Positions 15,740 to 23,567 of a stretch of 64,000 nucleotides of DNA are shown piece by piece. The position numbers and the translations under genes are program-made. Position 1 is the stretch's first letter. The number at the start of each line of letters is the position of its first letter. The notes under the pieces are model-generated. The model saw only the letters and a list, made by a program, of their open reading frames with translations. It was not told where the DNA came from and did no database searches. Source of the DNA: JAGPCK01 sp041675505 (lineage in GTDB: Bacteria; Bacteroidota; Bacteroidia; UKL13-3); assembly GCA_041675505.1 (NCBI GenBank), contig JBAYTR010000004.1, positions 186,001-250,000 of the forward strand. Reading direction: 5' to 3'.

Positions 15740-16771
15740 ATGAACAAAATATCAGCAACGTTTATCGCTTGTATGCTCATTTGCAGTTTATTTACCCCAA
15801 CTGTACACGCACAAACGAAACAACTCACCATAGCTTTTTACAATCAGGAGAATTTATTTGATACCATTGACGACCCGCTGACCGAAGACAGTGAATTTCT
15901 GCCCGGCTCCAAAGCCCAATGGACCAATGAACGTTACGTGGCCAAACTTAATAACATGAGCCGTGTGATTCGCTCGCTTAACAACGGAGCCGATATTGTT
16001 GGTTTGTGTGAAGTAGAGAACAAAAAAACAGTGGATGATTTAGCTCACTATTGTGGCACAGGAGCAAAACAGGAAGCTTACGGTGTAGTACACTTTGACT
16101 CACCCGATCCCCGTGGCATTGATGTGGCGTTGATGTACCGCAAATCGGCCTTAACGGTACTTTACGCCTACCCTATCCGTTTTACTTTGCCACACGCAGA
16201 TTACAACCGCACACGCGATATTCTGTATGTTAAAGGCGAGCTATCCAACAAAAGTGTGGTACACCTTTTTGTAAATCATTTTCCGTCACGTAGAGAGGGT
16301 ACTGCTGAATCGAGTTACAAAAGGCAATTTGTGGCTGCTGAATTAAGGCAGCGCGTGGACTCGTTACTGAAGAAGGATAAAAATGCACAAATAGTTATTA
16401 TGGGCGATTTTAATGATGAGCCTGGTGACAGCAGTATGAGTGTGGTGTTAAAAACTGCCTGTACATTAAAAGATGCGGAGAAGACAGGTTTGTATAATGT
16501 AATGTGTCCGTTAAAGGGAGCAGGCCTGGGTTCCCACTTGTACCGCAAAGAATGGGGCATGCTCGATCAGATAATCATTTCGAGTGCGCTGTTAACTGAT
16601 AAAAATAAAATGCAGTATGTTGCAGAATCAGCGGGTATTTTCAAGGAAGAGTGGATGCTGGAACAAAGCGAAAAATACAAGGGACAGCCATTCAGAACTT
16701 ATGTTGGCAGCAAATATCTGGGTGGTTTTAGTGACCATTTACCTGTGTATATTAAACTTACACTGAAATAA
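15740..16771 (+). CDS. Secreted endonuclease/exonuclease/phosphatase-family protein
   Basis: A signal peptide (MNKISATFIACMLICSLF...VHAQ) precedes an EEP-fold domain of about 315 residues. Core motifs are visible: FYNQENLFD, the metal-binding Glu in VGLCEVEN, VNHFPSR, MGDFND and the catalytic SDHLPVY near the C-terminus. EEP enzymes cleave phosphodiester bonds of nucleic acids, phospholipids or small phosphates; the substrate here cannot be told. The protein is predicted periplasmic or exported; no T9SS domain is present. Confidence 0.88.
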   Translation: MNKISATFIACMLICSLFTPTVHAQTKQLTIAFYNQENLFDTIDDPLTEDSEFLPGSKAQWTNERYVAKLNNMSRVIRSLNNGADIVGLCEVENKKTVDDLAHYCGTGAKQEAYGVVHFDSPDPRGIDVALMYRKSALTVLYAYPIRFTLPHADYNRTRDILYVKGELSNKSVVHLFVNHFPSRREGTAESSYKRQFVAAELRQRVDSLLKKDKNAQIVIMGDFNDEPGDSSMSVVLKTACTLKDAEKTGLYNVMCPLKGAGLGSHLYRKEWGMLDQIIISSALLTDKNKMQYVAESAGIFKEEWMLEQSEKYKGQPFRTYVGSKYLGGFSDHLPVYIKLTLK

Positions 16772-16841
16772 CCTGTGACGATAGCTTAACATTTTACTAA
16801 CACTAAATTAGTATTGTTGCGATTTACACTGCAATACAACC

Positions 16842-18905
16842 ATGATAAAAGAATATAAAGGCATACAGATAAAAGACCGTGAAATCAGCTGGCTCTCGTT
16901 TAATGAACGGGTTTTGCAGGAGGCTGATGATGAAAGTGTGCCGTTATTGGAACGACTGAAATTTTTGGCCATATTCTCCTCTAACATGGACGAGTTCTTT
17001 CGTGTGCGCGTAGCTTCCCTAAGAAGGTCGCAGAAGGCCAAGCGAAAAGTTATCAGTCCTTTTCGTTTGCACCCCGAAGTAATTTTAGAACTTATCCAGG
17101 AAAGAGCGGTGAATCTGCAAGACAAATTCAACCTCATTTATGAAAACATTCGTGAAGATCTGGCCAAAGAAAATGTGTTGATTGTAAACGAAAAAGAACT
17201 CACCCCCGACCAACTTGCTGCTGCGCAACAATATTACAAAACGGGCGTTGCACCTTATCTCTTCCCCGTTATACTTGACCCTAAGGCTGAATTTCCTTTT
17301 TTGCGGGACAAGTCCATTTACCTCGCTATAAAAATGAGTAAGCAAAATGGTTCGCTTAAACCCAAATATGCCATCATTGAAGTGCCTACTAATGTTATCA
17401 ACCGTTTTTATATTCTGCCTTCTGATAACAACAAAACCTATATCATTTTATTGGATGATGTTATCCGCATTTCACTGGATAAAATATTTTCCATTTTTGA
17501 TTACGATACTTACGAGGCTTACACCATCAAACTCACACGCGATGCTGAACTTACCATTGACAATGATTTTGCAGTAAGTTATATTGAAAAAGTTGAGAAG
17601 AGTTTGAAAGAAAGGAAAAAAGGAGCACCGGTTCGGTTTGTGTTTGATGAAGAAATGCCAACCGACTTATTGGGCTTTATGATTAACAAACTTAAGCTTA
17701 CCAAACAAAGCCTTATTCCCGGAGGGCGTTACCACAATTTCAAAGATTTTATGGATTTCCCCAAAGTGGGTAAATCTTATATGAGTTATGAGCCCCTGCC
17801 TCAAATAAATGTACTATCGCTTGACAATACACGGGTAATGTTTGATGCCATCAGTAAACGCGATCACATTCTGCATCACCCTTACCAAACATTCGATTAT
17901 GTTATTCGTATGTTGCGTGAATCAGCTATTGATCCTTTTGTATCAGAAATCAAGATTACATTATACCGTGTAGCCAAACAATCCAACGTGTGCAATGCCT
18001 TGATTAATGCAGTGAAAAATGGCAAAAAAGTTACGGTGCTAATGGAACTACAGGCCCGTTTTGATGAAGAGCACAACATTTATTGGGCAAACAAACTTCA
18101 GGAAGCCGGTGCAATTGTTCTGTTTGGTAAACCCTCACAAAAAGTACACTGTAAAATATGCTTAATATACCGCAAAGAAAACAACCGCATAGTGAAATAT
18201 GCACATTTGGGTACCGGCAATTACAACGGTGTAACCTCTCGTTTGTATTGCGACCATGGACTGCTTACCAAAAGCAAACGACTCACCGAGGAAGTGGCTC
18301 ACATGTTCCACCTCCTCTCCAACCCTGAACACCATTACAAATTCAAATACTTGCTGGTAGCGCCCATCAGCATGAAAAATGAATTCCTTAAATTGGTAGA
18401 GAACGAAATTAAACTGGCTAAACACGGAAAACCCGCTTCCATCATTTTAAAAATGAACTCACTGGTTGATGAAGTAATGATTAAAAAACTTTACGATGCC
18501 AGCCGTGCCGGAGTGAAAATCCAACTGATTATTCGTGGTGTATGTTGTTTAGTTCCGGGAGTAAAAAAACTGAGTGAAAACGTTGAAGTTATCAGTATCA
18601 TTGACCGTTATCTGGAACACGCAAGAGTTTATATTTTCGGAAATGAAGGCAAAGAAAAAATGTTTCTCTCCTCAGCCGATTGGATGCAACGTAATTTGAA
18701 CAACCGCATTGAAGTAGCTTTCCCCATACACGATCGCAGCATTCAGAAACAGATAAAAGACATCATCAACATTCAACTGAAAGATAACTGCAAAGCCCGT
18801 ATCATTGACAAATCACAAAGCAATCACTACAAAGCACAAGACAACCAAAACCCGATCAGAGCTCAGTATGCCATATACAGCTACATCAAAAGCCTGTCGG
18901 TATAA
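16842..18905 (+). CDS. ppk1: Polyphosphate kinase 1
   Basis: PPK1 reversibly transfers the ATP gamma-phosphate to polyphosphate. The 687-residue protein is full length: N-terminal helical domain (REISWLSFNERVLQEA), head domain, and two PLD-like C-terminal domains. The phospho-accepting His is in KVHCKICLI near residue 436, followed by HLGTGNYN. DVIRIS and HHPYQTFD are also family hallmarks. A -7-like TAGTATTG lies at 16810-16817. rarD follows after 3 nt, so the two are probably cotranscribed. Confidence 0.97.
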   Translation: MIKEYKGIQIKDREISWLSFNERVLQEADDESVPLLERLKFLAIFSSNMDEFFRVRVASLRRSQKAKRKVISPFRLHPEVILELIQERAVNLQDKFNLIYENIREDLAKENVLIVNEKELTPDQLAAAQQYYKTGVAPYLFPVILDPKAEFPFLRDKSIYLAIKMSKQNGSLKPKYAIIEVPTNVINRFYILPSDNNKTYIILLDDVIRISLDKIFSIFDYDTYEAYTIKLTRDAELTIDNDFAVSYIEKVEKSLKERKKGAPVRFVFDEEMPTDLLGFMINKLKLTKQSLIPGGRYHNFKDFMDFPKVGKSYMSYEPLPQINVLSLDNTRVMFDAISKRDHILHHPYQTFDYVIRMLRESAIDPFVSEIKITLYRVAKQSNVCNALINAVKNGKKVTVLMELQARFDEEHNIYWANKLQEAGAIVLFGKPSQKVHCKICLIYRKENNRIVKYAHLGTGNYNGVTSRLYCDHGLLTKSKRLTEEVAHMFHLLSNPEHHYKFKYLLVAPISMKNEFLKLVENEIKLAKHGKPASIILKMNSLVDEVMIKKLYDASRAGVKIQLIIRGVCCLVPGVKKLSENVEVISIIDRYLEHARVYIFGNEGKEKMFLSSADWMQRNLNNRIEVAFPIHDRSIQKQIKDIINIQLKDNCKARIIDKSQSNHYKAQDNQNPIRAQYAIYSYIKSLSV

Positions 18906-18908
18906 AAC

Positions 18909-19808
18909 ATGAGCAACAACAAACATCTGTGGGCCGCTGTTTCTGCCTATACCATCTGGGGTACTTTCCCATTATTTCTTAAACAGCTAACGGGATTTCC
19001 CGCTTACACTATTTTATTTTACCGTATACTTTTTGCGAGTTTATTCGGAATAATGATAATAGCATTTTTTATGCGTGACAAGTTGCGCGCTGAATGGCGG
19101 CAATGGAAACAGATGGAGAAAAAAACACAGTGGTCGGTAGCAAGGGTTATGCTGGGTGGCGGACTTTTACTCTCCGTCAATTGGCTCTTGTACATTTATG
19201 TGGTTAACAACATTAACATCCAATCGGCCTCTTTCGCCTACATGTTGTGCCCTATTATCACCGCCTTATTGGGAGCACTTATTCTCAAAGAAAAACTGCT
19301 CAAGCACCATTGGTTAGCCATAGTGCTGGGATTATTGAGCTGTGTACTACTCAGCATTATTGAACCAAGCAACACATTATTCAGTTTAACCATTGCTTGC
19401 TCTTATGCTTTTTACCTCATCATACAAAAGTATGCTGCGGGAGTAAACCGTGTTATTTTACTTACCGGACAAATGAGTTTATCTATTCTGGTCATTGCAA
19501 TCACCTTCTGGCTGGCGCACATTGAAACACCTCCGCACCCTTTTGTATTAAGTATGACCGCCATCATGGCCTTAGTGTTTACCATGCTACCGTTACTGCT
19601 CAACCTCTTTTCCCTCCAGGGCTTATCATCCGGTACTGTCGGCTTTTTAATGTACATCAACCCGCTGATGAACTTTATTGTAGCCTTTGTATTCTTCCGG
19701 GAAAAAAGCACACCTGTTCATCTGGCAGCCTACGCCATTGTACTGATAGCCATTTTATTCTACAACAAAGAACGCCTCAATAATCTTTTGTCTCCCAAGC
19801 CTGAATAA
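18909..19808 (+). CDS. rarD: EamA-family transporter, RarD type
   Basis: The 299-residue membrane protein has about ten hydrophobic helices in two EamA repeats. Its opening, AVSAYTIWGTFPLFLKQL, and SVNWLLYIYVVNN are typical of the RarD branch of the drug/metabolite transporter superfamily. The substrate is unknown. The rnpB promoter begins inside its last codons. Confidence 0.92.
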   Translation: MSNNKHLWAAVSAYTIWGTFPLFLKQLTGFPAYTILFYRILFASLFGIMIIAFFMRDKLRAEWRQWKQMEKKTQWSVARVMLGGGLLLSVNWLLYIYVVNNINIQSASFAYMLCPIITALLGALILKEKLLKHHWLAIVLGLLSCVLLSIIEPSNTLFSLTIACSYAFYLIIQKYAAGVNRVILLTGQMSLSILVIAITFWLAHIETPPHPFVLSMTAIMALVFTMLPLLLNLFSLQGLSSGTVGFLMYINPLMNFIVAFVFFREKSTPVHLAAYAIVLIAILFYNKERLNNLLSPKPE

Positions 19809-19818
19809 CTTACCTTTG
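19788..19818 (+). promoter_or_regulatory. rnpB promoter
   Basis: TTG at 19788-19790, a 20-nt spacer and TACCTTTG at 19811-19818 match the consensus. The P1 helix of RNase P RNA begins at 19822, which sets the start about 4 nt after the -7 box. Confidence 0.8.
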
Positions 19819-19821
19819 CAC

Positions 19822-20208
19822 TGCAAAACAGGCTACCGCAGGTATGAAAATACGTGAGGAAAGTCCGGGCAACACAGAGCACCATACTTCCTAACGGGAA
19901 GGATTTTGCAGCGATGCAAAAGCCAGCAAGTGCCACAGAAAACAAACCGCCATGCAGCAATGCGTGGTAAGGGTGAAAAGGTGGGGTAAGAGCCCACCGC
20001 TTCGTTGGCGACAACGGAGGCAGGGTAAACCTTATGGGTTGAAAGGTCAAATAAATTCTGAGTATGGAGTTGCTCGCTCCTGTGGCTGTTTCGGCAGCTC
20101 CTCAGAAAGGGTAGACTGATAGAACCCTGTAGTGATGCAGGGTCCAGATAAATGGTAGCTATACCCGCTTACAAGCGGATGAAACAGAACCCGGCTTATC
20201 GTTTTGCA
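19822..20208 (+). ncRNA. rnpB: RNase P RNA
   Basis: This is the catalytic RNA that trims tRNA 5' ends. Class A hallmarks are in order: P1 strand TGCAAAAC (19822-19829), GAGGAAAGTCCGGGC, CACAGAAAACAAACCGCC, AAGGGTGAAAAGGTGG, GGTAAACC, and the closing AGATAAATGGT...ACAGAACCCGGCTTAT. The closing P1 strand GTTTTGCA is at 20201-20208. At about 387 nt the length is normal. It has its own promoter and a terminator. Confidence 0.97.
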
Positions 20209-20215
20209 ACAAGAT

Positions 20216-20239
20216 AAAGGGGGCCTCGTGCCCCCTTTT
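20216..20239 (+). terminator. rnpB terminator
   Basis: AAAGGGGGC (20216-20224) pairs with GCCCCCTTT (20230-20238) over a 5-nt loop, ending in a T-run. Confidence 0.9.
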
Positions 20240-20319
20240 CCATTTCCTTATCGTGAAATCGCAATGAAATGCCCTGAAGAAAAAATGGTGCTGTCTTAAT
20301 TTCAAGAATTGCCGCACAC

Positions 20320-20358
20320 TTTTTATGACAGTTCATAAGCTCCTTTTTGTCATAAAAA
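20320..20358. repeat. 11-bp inverted repeat
   Basis: TTTTTATGACA at 20320-20330 is the exact reverse complement of TGTCATAAAAA at 20348-20358, with 17 nt between. Two further TTGACATT/TGACATTT words follow directly. It may be an operator or a hairpin. Confidence 0.6.
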
Positions 20359-20533
20359 TGCTTTGACATTTCCATGACATTTGATTCGATTGCACAATTG
20401 CTTTCAGCCTCAACTACATAAGTTGCAACACATCAAACAGAGCAAAAATATTTTAACTTTTTTCGCAGGGCAAGCAACTATTTTCACGGTTTTTGCGTTT
20501 AACGTTACAGGTTAGGTTTTAGTTTGGTTTCCG

Positions 20534-20570
20534 AAGGCCCCTTGCAGTTATGCGGGGGCTTTTGGCTTTT
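20534..20570 (+). terminator. Possible terminator hairpin
   Basis: AAGGCCCC and GGGGGCTTTT pair over a loop of about 12 nt and are followed by T-rich sequence. No gene clearly ends just upstream, so it may close an unidentified transcript. Confidence 0.4.
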
Positions 20571-20721
20571 TATATACTTTTGATGAACCTGACTTTTCAA
20601 CGAACACCCTGAATCGAGAGGGCTGAGCGCAGATGTGTATAATATGTTGGATAATTACCTGTCTATTATTTTGGAGAAGCGCTAGTATTTTAAATCTTTG
20701 CTATCTAAATATTACAACATT

Positions 20722-22086
20722 ATGCCACGTGTACTGATTATAGATGATGAAAAAAGTATCCGGAATACGCTCAAGGAAATTCTGGAATACGAAGGCTACT
20801 CCGTTGATGAGGCTGCTGATGGCCATGCCGGATTGGAAAAACTGAATGACGAATCGTACGATGTGGTGTTGTGTGATATCAAAATGCCCAAAATGGACGG
20901 ATTGGAAGTGTTAAGTAAAGCACAGGAAGTTTGTCCTGATACTCCGTTTGTGATGATTAGCGGCCACGGCACCCTCGAAACTGCAGTTGAGGCCACCAAA
21001 AAAGGAGCATATGATTTTATCTCTAAACCACCGGACCTGAATCGCTTGCTGATTACCCTGCGAAATGCCATTGACAAAAGTTCACTGGTTATTGAAACCA
21101 AGGTACTGAAACGTAAAGTTACCAAAACCAGAGAGATTATAGGTGATTCTCCGGCCATACAAAAAATTATTGAAACCATTGAGAAAGTAGCCCCTACAGA
21201 TGCGCGTGTGATGATTACCGGTGAAAACGGAACCGGAAAAGAACTGGTAGCCCGTTGGATTCACGAAAAAAGCAATCGCAACAAAAGTCCTTTAATTGAA
21301 GTGAATTGCGCTGCCATTCCATCAGAACTCATCGAAAGTGAATTATTTGGTCATGAGAAAGGTTCTTTTACTTCAGCCATTAAACAACGTATAGGAAAAT
21401 TTGAACAGGCACACGGAGGAACTTTGTTTCTGGATGAAATTGGCGATATGAGCCTTTCCGCACAGGCTAAAGTACTTCGTGCATTGCAGGAAAATAAAAT
21501 TACCCGTGTGGGTGGTGACAAAGACATAGAAGTAAATGTACGTGTGATTGCTGCGACTAATAAAGACTTGTTACAGGAAATTGAACGGGGTAACTTCCGT
21601 ATGGACCTTTACCACCGCTTGAGTGTGATTCTCATTCACCTGCCCTCCCTCAATGAGCGCGATGATGATATTCCGTTGCTGGCAGAAAAGTTCCTGAAAG
21701 AAATTTGTGAAGATGGAGGTATTCCTAAAAAAACATTTACTCCCGGAGCGTTGCAAGAGTTGAAAAAAATCAACTGGTCGGGCAACATACGCGAACTTCG
21801 AAATGTTGTAGAACGACTGATAATACTGGCAGCTAACAAGATTACCGAAGAAGATGTATTGAGCTATTCCAACCCTAAATCAAAAAATGCCAGTTCGCAA
21901 AGTGTGTATGAACGTTTTGATCGCTTGCAGGAGTTTAAAGATCATGTGGAACGTATTTTCATTGAAGAAAAACTCAAGAAGAACGGTTGGAACGTTGCTA
22001 AAACAGCTATCGAAATCGACATTCAGCGCAGTCACTTATACAACAAAATAGATAAGTACAGCCTCAAACGCTCTGAGTTAAATTAG
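20722..22086 (+). CDS. NtrC-type sigma-54 response regulator
   Basis: Three domains are present in 454 residues. The receiver has its phospho-Asp in VVLCDIKMPKMDG, about residue 54. The AAA+ domain has Walker A GENGTGKE and Walker B FLDEIGD. The Fis-type helix-turn-helix is NGWNVAKTAIEIDIQRSHLYNKI. The sigma-54 contact loop reads GSFTSA in place of GAFTGA. The ATG at 20722 is used because it starts the receiver domain (MPRVLIIDDEKS); an upstream TTG adds 8 residues with no support. No sensor kinase is nearby. The Sua5 gene begins 2 nt after its stop. Confidence 0.95.
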   Translation: MPRVLIIDDEKSIRNTLKEILEYEGYSVDEAADGHAGLEKLNDESYDVVLCDIKMPKMDGLEVLSKAQEVCPDTPFVMISGHGTLETAVEATKKGAYDFISKPPDLNRLLITLRNAIDKSSLVIETKVLKRKVTKTREIIGDSPAIQKIIETIEKVAPTDARVMITGENGTGKELVARWIHEKSNRNKSPLIEVNCAAIPSELIESELFGHEKGSFTSAIKQRIGKFEQAHGGTLFLDEIGDMSLSAQAKVLRALQENKITRVGGDKDIEVNVRVIAATNKDLLQEIERGNFRMDLYHRLSVILIHLPSLNERDDDIPLLAEKFLKEICEDGGIPKKTFTPGALQELKKINWSGNIRELRNVVERLIILAANKITEEDVLSYSNPKSKNASSQSVYERFDRLQEFKDHVERIFIEEKLKKNGWNVAKTAIEIDIQRSHLYNKIDKYSLKRSELN

Positions 22087-22088
22087 GT

Positions 22089-23045
22089 GTGACCACTACC
22101 GGAACAGATATAACTGTTGCTGCTGATTTACTGAGACAGGGTAAACTGGTTGCTATTCCTACTGAAACGGTATACGGACTTGCAGCAAATGCCCTCGATG
22201 CGGGTGCTGTGACTAAAATTTTCATAGCCAAAAACAGGCCTCAATTCAATCCTTTGATTGTGCATTGTGCCACGGCTGAGCAAGCTTTTTCGTTTGCGCA
22301 AAACATTCCGGAAGAAGCCAGAGAGATTGCCGAAAAATACTGGCCTGGCCCACTTACACTTATTCTTCGAAAAAAAGATATTATCCCTGACATTGTTACT
22401 GCCGGACATGAATGGGTTGGTTTGCGCGTACCACAGCATCCGATTACGCTTGAACTACTGAGTACAATTAATTTTCCTTTGGCTGCTCCGAGTGCCAACC
22501 CATCGGGATACGTGAGTCCAACAACAGCTGAACATGTAGCAGAAGGATTAAACGGAAAAATAGATTACATACTGAATGGCGGGCCATGTAAAGTAGGTGT
22601 GGAATCCACCATCATTTCATTTTCGACAAATCCACCCACATTACTCCGACATGGGGGCATTCCGCTGGAAAAAATTAAAACTGTTATCCCTGAGCTACAA
22701 ATTTCACAACAAGAGCAGGAAGATGCGCCTATATCCCCCGGACAACTGGCATCTCATTATGCACCCGGCAAAAAAGTATATTTGGGTAATGTACACGAGT
22801 TGGCCAACAAGTTTTCCGGTCAGAACATCGGTAGTATTTCGTTGAATACTTTACTCCCTGAAATCCCCGAAGAGCATCAAATACTTTTGTCAGAATCAGG
22901 TTCACTTGAAGAAGCTGCACAGCACATCTTTGCCGCATTACGCAAGTTAGATGTCCTACCTGTTGACTTGATAATCGCTGAATTAATGCCCGATGAAGGA
23001 TTAGGAAGAGCCATTAATGACCGTTTGCGCAGAGCTGCTGTTTAG
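22089..23045 (+). CDS. Threonylcarbamoyl-AMP synthase, Sua5 type
   Basis: The enzyme makes threonylcarbamoyl-AMP from Thr, bicarbonate and ATP for the t6A37 modification of tRNA. Residues ~1-200 are the YrdC domain (GKLVAIPTETVYGLAANA, PLIVH, APSANPSG, ESTIISF). The Sua5 extension follows after the SPGQLASHYAPGKKVYLG linker, giving the full 318-residue form. The start is GTG, 2 nt after the upstream stop, suggesting translational coupling. Confidence 0.95.
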   Translation: MTTTGTDITVAADLLRQGKLVAIPTETVYGLAANALDAGAVTKIFIAKNRPQFNPLIVHCATAEQAFSFAQNIPEEAREIAEKYWPGPLTLILRKKDIIPDIVTAGHEWVGLRVPQHPITLELLSTINFPLAAPSANPSGYVSPTTAEHVAEGLNGKIDYILNGGPCKVGVESTIISFSTNPPTLLRHGGIPLEKIKTVIPELQISQQEQEDAPISPGQLASHYAPGKKVYLGNVHELANKFSGQNIGSISLNTLLPEIPEEHQILLSESGSLEEAAQHIFAALRKLDVLPVDLIIAELMPDEGLGRAINDRLRRAAV

Positions 23046-23102
23046 TTTACTGCACAACTTACAAATTCTCCACAAACCCCTTCTAAATCAAAATAATATT
23101 TC

Positions 23103-23110
23103 TATTTTTG
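23103..23110 (+). promoter_or_regulatory. -7 promoter element, 4 nt from the ATG
   Basis: TATTTTTG ends 4 nt before the start codon at 23115, predicting leaderless mRNA. The -33 element is not clear. Confidence 0.45.
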
Positions 23111-23114
23111 TAAA

Positions 23115-23504
23115 ATGAATAAAATAACTGCCTGTTTATTTTCTTTTTCACTCTTGCTTAGTGCAGGGTGTTCTCAGGTCATGGCGGATAATACTGTAGA
23201 AGAATCAACTTACACCGTTGCCGGAGATTTTGACATTCAACTAAAACTTTATCCCAATCCCTTTAAAAATACGCTTGAAATTGACCTGAACAATAACGGT
23301 TCTGTTCACAGTGTAGAAATCCGCTTTGTAAATCTTATAGGCAAAGAAATGGATAGTAAGTTCAACCTGCCTGTTAACAGCATGTCTGAACACTTTGAGT
23401 TAGATGTAAAACCCTTGCCTGCCGGAGTTTACTTTATGGAAGTAACTGCTAAAAGTGCCAACGGAAGCGTACAGAAATTCACCCGTAAAGTAACCAAACT
23501 CTAG
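23115..23504 (+). CDS. Small lipoprotein consisting mainly of a T9SS-type C-terminal domain
   Basis: The 129-residue product starts with a lipoprotein signal (LFSFSLLLSAGCSQ, lipobox Cys at 19). After a linker of about 25 residues, nearly everything left is a T9SS type A-like sorting domain: LKLYPNPFKNTLEIDL, FVNLIGKEM, LPAGVYFMEV and RKVTKL. There is no room for a separate cargo domain. It may be a free-standing carrier domain or a remnant of a larger protein. Confidence 0.85.
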   Translation: MNKITACLFSFSLLLSAGCSQVMADNTVEESTYTVAGDFDIQLKLYPNPFKNTLEIDLNNNGSVHSVEIRFVNLIGKEMDSKFNLPVNSMSEHFELDVKPLPAGVYFMEVTAKSANGSVQKFTRKVTKL

Positions 23505-23552
23505 GCCCCGCCTCTTCCGATAAATTTGCTATAAAATGAGTTGCGAAAGCGC

Positions 23553-23560
23553 TACTTTTG
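23553..23560 (+). promoter_or_regulatory. -7 promoter element of lepA
   Basis: TACTTTTG lies 7 nt before the ATG. TTTG at 23525-23528 is 24 nt upstream, slightly beyond the usual spacing. Confidence 0.5.
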
Positions 23561-23567
23561 CAGCTAC

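Larger units (their letters stand above)
20240..20721. other. Long intergenic region between rnpB and the NtrC-type regulator
   Basis: No gene is supported in about 480 bp. It holds a perfect 11-bp inverted repeat (20320-20358) and a GC-rich hairpin with a T-run (20534-20570). No convincing sigma-54 (GG-N10-GC) promoter was found. Confidence 0.6.
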
